34,907 bases of DNA. Origin: an uncultured Clostridia bacterium (GTDB taxonomy: Bacteria; Bacillota; Clostridia; Oscillospirales; Oscillospiraceae). Made by a program: the position numbers and the translations under genes. The stretch is taken from NCBI GenBank assembly GCA_946547105.1, contig CAMNOV010000013.1, positions 1 to 34,907 on the forward strand, given 5' to 3'. Under the pieces are notes generated by a model. It was not told the DNA's origin, ran no database searches, and saw only the letters and a list, made by a program, of their open reading frames with translations. This document shows positions 7,473-14,761 of the stretch, one piece after another (position 1 is the stretch's first letter; every line of letters begins with the position of its first letter).

Positions 7473-8816
7473 CTACCACACCTGCCAGCGCTGCAAAAAA
7501 GCGAGAAAATACAGCAGCCAGAGCAGCGTGAGCAGGATCAGAAGCGCCGTTTTGGCGCTCTTCTTATCTGACAGGCGGCCCAGCGCCATCGGCAGCACGG
7601 GCATGGCCATCAGATAGCGCGGCGCGCTCAGCAGCCAGGTCGCGCCGATGGCGATGACGTAATAGGCGATGAACCAGGCGCCGTAGCTTGGCCGCAGGTC
7701 AGTGACCGTTGCCGCGACCAGCGCCAGCGCGCCCAGCCCGTAGATCAGATTCGGCAGCCACAGGCCGCAGAAGTTGTGCGGATTGTCAGTAAAGGTGCTG
7801 ATCGCCAGCTCCGCCTGATAGGCGGCGGTGTTGAAAAACAGCCCCAGATGCTGTCCCCAGTGCTCCGCCTGATAGATCATAAACTGCCAGGGATTGCCCG
7901 CGACGAAATAATTGATGACACAGTAGGCGGCAAAGCCCAGCGGCACGAGCAGGATGCAGGCGGCGCGGGGAATGAGTTTGGTGCCATGTTTTTCTCGTAC
8001 GGCCGCCGCGACGAGCTCCATGATCATCGGTACGGCCAGCATCAGCCCCAGCGAGCGGGTGAAGGCGGCCCATGCGCCGCAGAGCCCGGCGGGGAGCCAG
8101 AGGCCTTTGCGTGTCAGATACACGCAGCCCAGCGAGCAGAGCAGAAACAGGCTCTCGCTCATCGGCGCCGCATAGAAGAAGGAGCCCGGCAGAAGGCACA
8201 AAAATACCAGCGAACGCAGTGCCGCCTCGTGCGGCAGATCAAGCCGCAGCAGCCGGTAGTAAATGACACCGGAGCCGGCAAAGCACAGCGCAGACAGCAG
8301 TAAGCCCGCCGTCAGATAGTCTCCGGTCAGAAGACGGAACAGGCGTACCGGCAGCGGGTAACCCGGCAGAAACACCAGCTGTACCACCCGGTCGAGGCCG
8401 GCGTCGGAGAGATACCAGTCCTCGGCGATGGCCAGATAATGCTGACTGTCGGTGCAGCGCCAGAAGGAGAGCGTGTCAGTAAAGCTTCCGCCGTGGCCGA
8501 GCACCGCGCGCAGGCCCCAGGCAGCCAGCAGGATCAGCAGATCCAGGCACCACAGGGAGAAGAAGATGCGCAGCCCCATGGCCGGCGGCTCCTCCCGATC
8601 TGCCGCGGCGGGCAGCGGTGTATCTGACCAGAAGTCCACCCAGCGCGGGATGAAGCGCAGGCCGAGCAGCGCGAAAAGCGCGGCGCTGACCAGCGCGGCG
8701 AGCCGGCCCCAGGGGCCGTAGTCATAGCGCGGCCACCAGAGGAGGACCAGCGCCGCCAGGGCCAGCAGGCCCAGGAGGCGACCGGTCAGGGTCAGGCGTT
8801 TTGTCCGGTCCATCAT
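7473..8816 (-). CDS. Gpi18-like (PIG-V type) mannosyltransferase, polytopic
   Basis: A 447-residue membrane protein with about ten hydrophobic helices, resembling bacterial relatives of the GPI mannosyltransferase 2 (Gpi18/PIG-V) group. It is probably a polyprenyl-phosphate-sugar-dependent glycosyltransferase acting at the outer membrane face. Features supporting this: an early extracytoplasmic loop with FWRCTDSQHYLAIAEDWY (acidic and His residues where the family has W-D-x-x-H-Y), then VFLPGYPLPVRLFRLL, matching the family's F-P-x-Y-P-L-x-x-R block. The usual W-D is C-T-D here. It is last in the unknown-greA-mannosyltransferase operon, starting 5 bases after the greA stop with no clear ribosome site, so translation is probably coupled. 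Sugar and acceptor unknown. Confidence 0.7.
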   Translation of the reverse strand: MMDRTKRLTLTGRLLGLLALAALVLLWWPRYDYGPWGRLAALVSAALFALLGLRFIPRWVDFWSDTPLPAAADREEPPAMGLRIFFSLWCLDLLILLAAWGLRAVLGHGGSFTDTLSFWRCTDSQHYLAIAEDWYLSDAGLDRVVQLVFLPGYPLPVRLFRLLTGDYLTAGLLLSALCFAGSGVIYYRLLRLDLPHEAALRSLVFLCLLPGSFFYAAPMSESLFLLCSLGCVYLTRKGLWLPAGLCGAWAAFTRSLGLMLAVPMIMELVAAAVREKHGTKLIPRAACILLVPLGFAAYCVINYFVAGNPWQFMIYQAEHWGQHLGLFFNTAAYQAELAISTFTDNPHNFCGLWLPNLIYGLGALALVAATVTDLRPSYGAWFIAYYVIAIGATWLLSAPRYLMAMPVLPMALGRLSDKKSAKTALLILLTLLWLLYFLAFLQRWQVW

Positions 8817-8821
8817 AAAAA

Positions 8822-9325
8822 TCAGTACTGCATCAGCGGCGCGGAGCCGTCGTCCTCGGTTTTGGTGATGCTTTTGACTTCGGCCACGTAGCTGTAGCGC
8901 TCGTTGACCTGCACGGTGAAGCGGTCGCCCACCTTTTTGCCCAGCAGCTGGCGGCCCATCGGCGATTCCTTGCTGATGAGGCCCTTGCGCGGGTCGCAGC
9001 GCACGGTGGTGACGACCTGCAGGACTTCGGTCTCGTCGTCCTCGGGCATGTACAGCTCCACCTTGTCGAAAAGGCCGACCTCGTTGGCGCCGGCGCGGTC
9101 CTCAATGACCTTCGCCGTTTTGATCATGCCCTCCAGATAGCGGATGCGGCTGCGGTTTTTGTTCTGCGCCTGCTTGGCGGCCTTGTATTCAAAGTTTTCG
9201 CTCAGATCCCCAAAGGCGCGGGTGCGCTTGACCTCCTCGATCAGCCCGGGCATCAGCTCGAGCCGCCGGTAGTCCAGCTCCTCCTGCATCTTTTTGAGAT
9301 CTTCTCTGGTCAGTTCGTCGTGCAT
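8822..9325 (-). CDS. greA: Transcription elongation factor GreA family
   Basis: Binds the RNA polymerase secondary channel and stimulates cleavage of backtracked RNA. It has 167 residues. The N-terminal half is the antiparallel coiled coil with tip motif FGDLSENFEYKAAK; Asp40 and Glu43 match the acidic tip residues that position Mg2+. The C-terminal half is the FKBP-like domain with SPMGRQLLGKKVGD. The C-terminus is a little longer than usual, ending in an acidic DDGSAPLMQY. The start lies 2 bases beyond the upstream gene's stop, and its GAGGG ribosome site overlaps that gene's end, so the two are co-translated. Confidence 0.92.
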   Translation of the reverse strand: MHDELTREDLKKMQEELDYRRLELMPGLIEEVKRTRAFGDLSENFEYKAAKQAQNKNRSRIRYLEGMIKTAKVIEDRAGANEVGLFDKVELYMPEDDETEVLQVVTTVRCDPRKGLISKESPMGRQLLGKKVGDRFTVQVNERYSYVAEVKSITKTEDDGSAPLMQY

Positions 9326-9327
9326 GC

Positions 9328-9744
9328 TTATCCCTCTTGCAGATCGACCGTCACGGCGTCCAGGCCGCTGCGGTCAAATTCATCCAGATATTCGTCCATC
9401 CGGGCGTTGAGCTCGGTGAAGTCCTCGGGGTCGGTCTCCACAAGGCCCAGATCCCGCCGCGCCAGCTCTTCGGCCAGAATGTCGAAGAAGACCGCGTCCT
9501 CATAGTCGGCGATCGCCTCGTGGATGCCGCCGTCCTCATAGGCGCGCGAGGGGAAAATATGGCCGCGCCAGCGCTGGATCAGCGAGGGCATGCCCTGCCC
9601 GGCGCAGAGGGAGAACAGCTTCTCCTGCAGCAAATCATAATCCTCGAAGCGGTCTTCGCCGCGGGCCGAGTTCAAGATCCAGTTGCCGATATAGACCAGA
9701 TCCAGCAGACGCCGGAATTCCTTATCGGTCAGATCGATCGTCAT
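9328..9744 (-). CDS. Conserved small acidic protein upstream of greA, function unknown
   Basis: A 138-residue soluble protein without signal or membrane segments. It is rich in Asp/Glu and aromatic residues; the start TDKEFRRLLDLVYIGNWILN resembles a small family of uncharacterised bacterial proteins I have seen but cannot name. A helical fold is likely. The ATG at 9744 follows AAGGAGGTG, an excellent ribosome site. It is first in a three-gene operon with greA and the mannosyltransferase, separated from greA by 2 bases. Confidence 0.7.
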   Translation of the reverse strand: MTIDLTDKEFRRLLDLVYIGNWILNSARGEDRFEDYDLLQEKLFSLCAGQGMPSLIQRWRGHIFPSRAYEDGGIHEAIADYEDAVFFDILAEELARRDLGLVETDPEDFTELNARMDEYLDEFDRSGLDAVTVDLQEG

Positions 9745-9790
9745 GCAGGCACCTCCTTGCGGGATCACGGAATAATCCCGATCTTTCCTC

Positions 9791-9820
9791 ATTATACTGA
9801 ACATTAGTATTATACCAAAG
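9791..9820 (-). promoter_or_regulatory. Promoter region of the unknown-greA operon
   Basis: Two minus-strand TATAAT boxes, at 9814-9809 (with an extended TGG just upstream) and 9796-9791 (with TTGGTA 16 bases upstream at 9818-9813). Either could drive the operon. A small inverted repeat (CGGGAT...ATCCCG, about 9761-9780) lies between them and the gene. Confidence 0.5.
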
Positions 9821-9850
9821 CGCGCGTATAAATTCCACTATAAAATTAAC

Positions 9851-9879
9851 TTGTCAACGGAGCGCTTTCGCGATATACT
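9851..9879 (+). promoter_or_regulatory. Promoter for murI-DUF1934
   Basis: TTGTCA at 9851-9856 and TATACT at 9874-9879, 17-base spacer, ending 35 bases before murI. The same site read on the minus strand contains TTGACA (9857-9852), so divergent -35 elements may overlap. Confidence 0.75.
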
Positions 9880-9914
9880 GTTTCAGTTAACGCAAGGAAA
9901 GGGAGAACCCCGGT

Positions 9915-10730
9915 ATGGACAACAGACCGATCGGCATTTTTGATTCCGGCTTCGGCGGACTGACGGCGGTGCGCGCGCTGCGCGCGATCTGCCCCGAAGA
10001 GAATATCGTTTTTTTTGCCGATAACGGCCGCGCGCCCTACGGCGGCCGCCCGCGCGGGCAGCTGCGCCATATGGCGCGGCAGAACCTTTCCGTGGCGGCG
10101 TCAAGCGGCGCGAAGCTGATCTTCGCCGCCTGCGGTACGCTGTCCTCGAATGCGGCGGACATCCTCGCCGGGTATCCCGTCCCGGCCTTCGGCGTGCTGG
10201 ACGCGGCGGTGGAAGAGATCGCGCGCGAGCAGAGCGCGGCGCCCATCGGCGTGATCGCCACGGAGGCGACGATCCGCTCCGGCGCCTTTGACCGCGCGCT
10301 GCGCGCGGCCTGCCCCGGGCGCGAGGTCTATTCCGTCGCCTGCCCCGCCTTCGTGCCGCTGATCGAGAGCGGGCGCGTCGGGAAAGATGATCCCGAGCTG
10401 CGCAAGGCGGTGGAGGAGTATCTGCAGCCGCTGAAGGAAGCCGGCGTGGGCACGCTGCTGCTCGGCTGCACGCACTACGGGCTGATCGAGGACGCGCTGC
10501 GCGGCGTGCTGGGCGAGGACGCGCATCTGGTGGACGCCAGCGCCTGCGCCGCCGCCTTTATCAAACGCTATCTGGAAGAAAACGGCCTGCGCGGGGGAGA
10601 GGGTGCTCTCCGCTGCCTGACCAGCGGCGACAAGGAGCGCTTTGAGCGCCTGGCCCCGCTGTTTCTGGGACAGGCAGAGCCGCCGCAGACCGAACAGGTG
10701 CCGGTGATGCCGGCGGAGGAAGACACATGA
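9915..10730 (+). CDS. murI: Glutamate racemase, variant active site
   Basis: Makes D-glutamate for peptidoglycan by a two-cysteine mechanism in the cytosol. It has 271 residues, normal size. The two catalytic cysteines are present: Cys73 in AACGTLSS and Cys184 in LLGCTHYG, as is the N-terminal DSGFGGLT loop (Asp10, Ser11). Two substrate-contact motifs deviate: family C-N-T is C-G-T (Gly74), and the usual D-T-A-R-x-P-Y-G is DNGRAPYG (Asn37, Gly38). I believe C-G-T occurs in related Clostridia, so this may be a lineage form rather than loss of function. Ribosome site GGGAG at 9901-9905. The stop overlaps the next gene by 4 bases (ATGA). Confidence 0.9.
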   Translation: MDNRPIGIFDSGFGGLTAVRALRAICPEENIVFFADNGRAPYGGRPRGQLRHMARQNLSVAASSGAKLIFAACGTLSSNAADILAGYPVPAFGVLDAAVEEIAREQSAAPIGVIATEATIRSGAFDRALRAACPGREVYSVACPAFVPLIESGRVGKDDPELRKAVEEYLQPLKEAGVGTLLLGCTHYGLIEDALRGVLGEDAHLVDASACAAAFIKRYLEENGLRGGEGALRCLTSGDKERFERLAPLFLGQAEPPQTEQVPVMPAEEDT

Positions 10731-11152
10731 AAGAAAAAGAAGTAGTCATTGACGTGCACAGCGTCCATGCCTATGACGAAGAGGGCTCGGACAGCCTGGA
10801 CTTCAGCACCGACGGGATGTATCGCTATGAAAACGGCAGCGCGCATCTGTGGTACTGGGAGTCGGACGTGACCGGCCTGCCCGGCACGCGCACCAGCGTG
10901 GAGATCGGCCCCGATGGCGTGATCGTAGACCGGAGCGGCACCGTGACGAGCCGGATGGAGTTCCGGGAGGGCCTGAAGAATTTCTTCCCCTATGAGACGC
11001 CCTACGGCCTGGCGACGATGGGCATGGATACGCGCCGCATCCGCGCCGCCTTTGACGAAAACGGCGGGAACATGGAGCTGGACTATGTGCTCGACCTGGA
11101 GCACGCGGCCGCCATCCGCAACAAGTTCCAGATCCAGGTGAGGGAAAGCTGA
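10727..11152 (+). CDS. DUF1934 (YwiB-like) beta-barrel protein
   Basis: A 141-residue soluble protein. The pattern of an acidic N-terminus, E-S-D-x-T-G-L-x-G-T-R-T, then ETPYGLATMG and a final beta-hairpin ending R-N-K-F-x-I-x-V-R-E fits DUF1934, the lipocalin-like family of B. subtilis YwiB. Biochemical role unknown. Its ATG overlaps the murI stop, so it is translationally coupled to glutamate racemase; in other Firmicutes it also sits among housekeeping genes. No terminator is obvious after it. Confidence 0.85.
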   Translation: MKEKEVVIDVHSVHAYDEEGSDSLDFSTDGMYRYENGSAHLWYWESDVTGLPGTRTSVEIGPDGVIVDRSGTVTSRMEFREGLKNFFPYETPYGLATMGMDTRRIRAAFDENGGNMELDYVLDLEHAAAIRNKFQIQVRES

Positions 11153-11204
11153 AAAGAGCGTAAAAACTGTCTGCTAAAAACACCGTAGCAGGGACTATGT
11201 TTCT

Positions 11205-11921
11205 CCGGGAGAACAGGAGAGGAAGCAGTATGAAGATTTCGAGAGTCCTGAAAGATGCCATACGCTTTTGGTATTACATGCCGAAAAGACTCCGGCTGAA
11301 AAATCATAATCCAACCATTTTGTGCTCCAATTGTATCGGCGGGATGATATACCATGACATGCGTCTGAAGTTTCAGTCGCCAACAGTAAATCTGTTTATA
11401 CGACATAATGATTTTATGGAGTTTCTTGAGAACATTGAGTATTATTTGAACTGCGATATTGAACAGATTTATGAAGAGAGCGTAACTTATCCAATCGGAC
11501 AAATGAAACGCGGCAGCGAATCTGTTAAATTGTACTTTGTTCACTATCCTACCTTTGAAAATGCGATTGAGAAGTGGAGGGAAAGATGCACGCGTGTAGA
11601 TTTGGATAACGCTTTTGTTATTATGGAGTACATGCAGATAAACGAGTCCGACCGATTGTGGAAACGATTTTGTGCGCTTCCATTTAAATACAAAGCATTA
11701 CTGACCGGCGATACATCTTTTGAGCATCCGGATCTGGTTCACATTGATATGTATAATGAACCGTATGTAAATGGGCGGATTTTTTCAATCAAGCCCGGGA
11801 AGATACTGCATCGCTGGCTCGATGATTTTGATTATGTTTCATTTTTTAATCGAAATTGCCGCAATTAGCGCGGCCGTTCTTCCGTTGCGCTCTCATTATG
11901 CGTAAACAGTTGTTCTCCCGG
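11205..11921. repeat. 11-bp inverted repeat flanking the DUF1919 gene
   Basis: CCGGGAGAACA at 11205-11215 and its exact reverse complement at 11911-11921 bracket the AT-rich gene between them. Each arm also sits in a local near-palindrome (TTCTCCGGGAGAA on the left, CTCCCGGGGAG on the right). No transposase and no target duplication is visible. Confidence 0.4.
11230..11868 (+). CDS. DUF1919 protein (exopolysaccharide-associated), AT-rich
   Basis: A 212-residue protein. The blocks NPTILCSNCIGGMIYHDM, SPTVNLFI, FLENIEYYL, YPIGQ and the HY-x-x-F-E-x-A-x-x-K-W stretch are diagnostic of DUF1919, a family commonly encoded in capsule or exopolysaccharide clusters, probably linked to surface glycan transfer. 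The exact reaction is unknown. No signal peptide or membrane segment. Codon use and base composition are clearly AT-rich (AAT, ATT, TTT, GAA), unlike every neighbour, which points to recent transfer. No other glycan genes adjoin it. I start at 11230 (MKISRVLK) behind AGGAGAGGA; an in-frame start at 11197 has no ribosome site. Confidence 0.75.
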   Translation: MKISRVLKDAIRFWYYMPKRLRLKNHNPTILCSNCIGGMIYHDMRLKFQSPTVNLFIRHNDFMEFLENIEYYLNCDIEQIYEESVTYPIGQMKRGSESVKLYFVHYPTFENAIEKWRERCTRVDLDNAFVIMEYMQINESDRLWKRFCALPFKYKALLTGDTSFEHPDLVHIDMYNEPYVNGRIFSIKPGKILHRWLDDFDYVSFFNRNCRN

Positions 11922-11988
11922 GGAGAGATGATTCATACTATGCAGAGAAAAAAGAGAAGACAAGCAGGAAAACAGAATGATAAAATGC

Positions 11989-12022
11989 AAAAAAGCAGAG
12001 AGCGCTTGCTCTCTGCTTTTTT
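11989..12022. terminator. Bidirectional terminator between DUF1919 and khpA
   Basis: AAAAAAGCAGAGAGC, loop GCTT, GCTCTCTGCTTTTTT: a perfect 15-bp stem including A/T runs on both sides, so it works on both strands. On the minus strand it begins at the khpA stop codon. Confidence 0.92.
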
Positions 12023-12251
12023 AATCGAGGATCTCCACGGAGACCTTCTTGCCCTTCCTTTGGGCGACGGCCCGCATCAGGATACGGATCTGCTTGACGA
12101 TCCTGCCCTGCCGGCCGATGACCTTGCCCATATCGCCGTCGGCGACGCGAACCTCAAACACGGTCTCTCCGTCGGCCTTGCGCTCGGTCACAGAGACTTC
12201 GTCGGGGTGGTCGACCAGGCTCTGTACAATATAGGTCAGTAATTCTTTCAT
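12021..12251 (-). CDS. khpA: KH-domain RNA-binding protein KhpA
   Basis: A 76-residue single KH domain, the whole protein, as in B. subtilis YlqC. The GxxG RNA-binding loop is in MGKVIGRQGRIVKQIR. In Gram-positive bacteria KhpA pairs with KhpB/EloR, binds small RNAs and affects cell elongation. It is last in the ylxM-ffh-rpsP-khpA operon, 20 bases after rpsP, with AAGGAG somewhat far (about 12 bases) from the ATG. Its stop codon touches the terminator stem. Confidence 0.93.
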   Translation of the reverse strand: MKELLTYIVQSLVDHPDEVSVTERKADGETVFEVRVADGDMGKVIGRQGRIVKQIRILMRAVAQRKGKKVSVEILD

Positions 12252-12271
12252 TGCCGGTAGTTACTCCTTGT

Positions 12272-12508
12272 TCAGGCCTCGAGCTTCTTCAGCAGGCCGC
12301 GAACGGTATCGGTCGGCTGAGCGCCGTTGGCAATCCAGTACTTGGCGCGCTCCACGTCGATCTTCAGGGTCTCGCCTTCGGCCATGGGATCGTAAGTGCC
12401 CAGCTCCTCAATGAAGCGGCCGTCGCGCGGGGAACGGGAATCGGCGACGATGACACGGTAGTAAGGGGCCTTCTTGGCGCCCATTCTGCGCAGTCTGATT
12501 TTAACCAT
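12272..12508 (-). CDS. rpsP: 30S ribosomal protein S16
   Basis: A 78-residue S16 with the conserved start [30 protein letters not shown] split over the first 30 residues, and LGTYDP, ALKWI-like [12 protein letters not shown] further on. It binds 16S rRNA in small-subunit assembly. GGAGGTGA lies 9 bases before the ATG. In most Firmicutes rimM and trmD follow rpsP-khpA; here those two are 18 kb away on the other strand. Confidence 0.97.
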   Translation of the reverse strand: MVKIRLRRMGAKKAPYYRVIVADSRSPRDGRFIEELGTYDPMAEGETLKIDVERAKYWIANGAQPTDTVRGLLKKLEA

Positions 12509-12734
12509 TGTGTATATTCACCTCCATGTTAGTTTTTCATCTATTACCAACGCTTTCGCGTGAGTAAGCCGATTGCGGGGAACGAGACGGCTGAGGCGAG
12601 GTTTTCTTTCCCACCTCATCCGGCCCTGCGGGCCACCTGTCTCGCTGCGGCTCGGTCACGCCGCGGCTCTGACATGCCCCCGGCATGTCATTCACTTCCG
12701 CGGCGCCGCTTCGCTGCCTCAAGGGGAAGGCTTT
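12509..12734. repeat. Degenerate intergenic repeat between ffh and rpsP
   Basis: A gene-free stretch inside the operon. CACCTCATCCGGCCCTGCGG (about 12611-12630) and AAGGGGAAGGCTTTT (about 12721-12735) look like the two ends of a dispersed gut-Clostridia repeat, with unrelated GC-rich sequence between them. That insert holds a perfect hairpin, GACATGCC-CCC-GGCATGTC (about 12670-12688). No clear promoter for rpsP is seen. Confidence 0.5.
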
Positions 12735-14108
12735 TCAGAGTCCGGGGAAGCCTCCGCCGAGGCCGGGGAAGCCGCCCCCGCCCATTTTGCCGAACTTGCG
12801 CTGCAGCTTCTTCATGTTCTTGCCGCTGAACTGCTTCATCATCTGCTGCATGCTCTCGTACTGCTTTAATAGACGGTTGACGTCCACGACGTTCAGACCG
12901 CAGCCGGCGGCGATGCGCTTTTTGCGGCTGGAGTTGAGGATCGCGGGATTGTCGCGTTCGGCCGGCGTCATCGAGAGGATGATCGCCTCCTGACGGGCCA
13001 TCTGCTTCTCATCGATCTTCGCGCCCTTGAGGGCCTTCGCGTCCACGCCGGGGATCATGCCCATGATGCTCTCCAGATCGCCCATGTTCTTGAGCTGACC
13101 CATCTGGTCGAGATAATCGCTGAGCGTGAAGCGGTTGGCGCGCAGCTTCTCGGCCGCCTCGAGCGCCTTCTTCTCGTCGAAGCTCTGCTCGGCCTTTTCG
13201 ATCAGCGTCAGCACGTCGCCCATGCCGAGAATGCGGGAGGCCATACGGTCGGGGTGGAAGGGCTCGATCATGTCGAGCTTCTCGCCCACGCCGATGTACT
13301 TGATGGGCTTGCCGGTCGCGGCGCGGATGCTCAGCGCGGCGCCGCCGCGGGCGTCGCCGTCGAGCTTGGTGAGCATCACGCCCGTCACGCCCAGCGCCTC
13401 GTCAAAGGCGGTGGCGGCGTTGACGGCGTCCTGGCCGGTCATCGCGTCGATCACCAGCAGGATCTCCGCCGGATGCACCGCGTCGCGGATGTTCTGCAGC
13501 TCCTGCATCAGCGCCTCGTCGATGTGCAGACGGCCGGCGGTGTCAAGGAAGACGATGTCGTTGCCGTGCGCCTTGGCGTGCTCGATGGCGGCTTTGGCGA
13601 TCTCGACCGGGTCGGTCTGGCCCATCTGGAAGACGGGGATGTTCAGCTGCGCGCCGACGGTCTCCAGCTGCTGGATGGCGGCGGGACGGTAAATGTCGCA
13701 GGCGACGAGCAGCGGGCGCTTGCCCTGCTTGCGGATGTAGCCGGCGAGCTTGGCGCCGTTGGTGGTCTTGCCCGCGCCCTGCAGGCCGACTAGCATCACG
13801 ACGCTCGGCAGCTGGGAGCTGATGTTCAGCTTCTGGTTTTCACCGCCCATGAGCTTGCAGAGCTCTTCGTTGACGATCTTGATGACCATCTGGGCGGGGT
13901 TGAGCGCTTCGAGCACGTCGGTGCCGACGGCGCGGTCGGTGACGGTCTTGGTGAAGTCCTTGACCACGCGGTAGCTGACGTCCGCCTCCAGCAGGGCCAT
14001 GCGCACCTCGCGCATCGCCTCGCGCACATCGGACGCGGTCAGCCGGCCTTTGCCGCGCAGGCGCTTGAAGGCCGCATTCAGTTTTTCGGATAAGCTTTCA
14101 AAGGCCAT
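12735..14108 (-). CDS. ffh: Signal recognition particle GTPase Ffh
   Basis: The 457-residue protein of the SRP, which binds signal sequences of nascent membrane and secreted proteins and docks with FtsY. Domains: N helical bundle (1-about 90), G domain with P-loop GLQGAGKTT (about 109), DTAGR, TKLDGDARGGAAL, and a Met-rich M domain (about 300-435) with the RNA-binding SRKKRIAAGCG stretch. It ends in Gly/Phe/Pro-rich GGGGFPGLGGGFPGL. GAGGA lies 7 bases before the ATG. The gene starts 3 bases after ylxM stops, the usual Firmicutes pair. Confidence 0.97.
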   Translation of the reverse strand: MAFESLSEKLNAAFKRLRGKGRLTASDVREAMREVRMALLEADVSYRVVKDFTKTVTDRAVGTDVLEALNPAQMVIKIVNEELCKLMGGENQKLNISSQLPSVVMLVGLQGAGKTTNGAKLAGYIRKQGKRPLLVACDIYRPAAIQQLETVGAQLNIPVFQMGQTDPVEIAKAAIEHAKAHGNDIVFLDTAGRLHIDEALMQELQNIRDAVHPAEILLVIDAMTGQDAVNAATAFDEALGVTGVMLTKLDGDARGGAALSIRAATGKPIKYIGVGEKLDMIEPFHPDRMASRILGMGDVLTLIEKAEQSFDEKKALEAAEKLRANRFTLSDYLDQMGQLKNMGDLESIMGMIPGVDAKALKGAKIDEKQMARQEAIILSMTPAERDNPAILNSSRKKRIAAGCGLNVVDVNRLLKQYESMQQMMKQFSGKNMKKLQRKFGKMGGGGFPGLGGGFPGL

Positions 14109-14111
14109 GGA

Positions 14112-14459
14112 TCATTCCTCTAATTGCCGGACCTCGCGCAGCAGCTGCCGAAGGTCGCTTTGCAGCTCGCCGGAGGCCTGCGCTTCCAGCGCTTCTACCT
14201 GCTTTTCAACACGCGCCAGACCCTGCCGCAGCGCCGTAAAGCGCCGGACGAGGCCGGTTTTTTCCTCGATCTCGCGCAGGGCCTGCTCCGCCCGGCGGAT
14301 GTTGTCCCACACGCCCTGGCGGGAGATGCCGCTCTGCTCGGCGATCTCGGAGAGGGAGAGGTCCTCGTTGATGTGCAGATCGTAGCAGCTGCGCTGCCGT
14401 TCGGTCAGCAGTTCGCCGTAAAAATCCAGCAGCATGCTCTGCATCATGCGGTTTTCCAC
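14112..14459 (-). CDS. ylxM: YlxM-type helix-turn-helix protein (UPF0122)
   Basis: A 115-residue putative regulator always paired with ffh in Firmicutes; in streptococci YlxM modulates SRP assembly. Residues 20-65 are a sigma-region-4-like HTH (LTERQRSCYDLHINEDLSL, then EIAEQSGISRQGVWDNIRR), followed by a long charged coiled coil to the C-terminus. I choose the GTG at 14459 because GGGAGG is 8 bases upstream and the size fits the family. Upstream in-frame codons would read through the promoter. Confidence 0.92.
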   Translation of the reverse strand: MENRMMQSMLLDFYGELLTERQRSCYDLHINEDLSLSEIAEQSGISRQGVWDNIRRAEQALREIEEKTGLVRRFTALRQGLARVEKQVEALEAQASGELQSDLRQLLREVRQLEE

Positions 14460-14496
14460 GGCGCAGACCTCCCTGTCAAGTGTTTCAGCTTGGCAG

Positions 14497-14525
14497 ATTA
14501 TACACGAATCCGCCGGCGCTGTCAA
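14497..14525 (-). promoter_or_regulatory. Perfect consensus promoter for ylxM-ffh-rpsP-khpA
   Basis: On the minus strand, TTGACA (14525-14520), a 17-base spacer ending in TG, and TATAAT (14502-14497): full consensus. The leader is only about 30 bases, ending in GGGAGG. Confidence 0.95.
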
Positions 14526-14629
14526 GTGCTTTTTCTTGTCAGAGGAGGAAAACGCCGTGTCGGGCGGCGCCGCCGTGGGCCGGATCGCCGCCGCGGCGAA
14601 AGAAAAGCGCAATTTGACGGCTTTCGGGC

Positions 14630-14658
14630 TTGAGAAAAAAGGGGCTGTTTGTTATAAT
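14630..14658 (+). promoter_or_regulatory. Sigma-A promoter for ychF
   Basis: TTGAGA at 14630-14635 and TATAAT at 14653-14658, 17-base spacer. The leader of about 95 bases is GC-rich and includes GCGGGCGCAGTCCGCCCG, able to fold. Between this and the ylxM promoter (14526-14629) I see no convincing gene. Confidence 0.85.
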
Positions 14659-14761
14659 ATCTCTCGCCGCAGCGGTTTTTTCCGGGAGCGGAGCGGGCGC
14701 AGTCCGCCCGGGCCGGATCGCCGCGACGGAAATCCCCGGATCGTAAGGAGATGCGTTTTCA

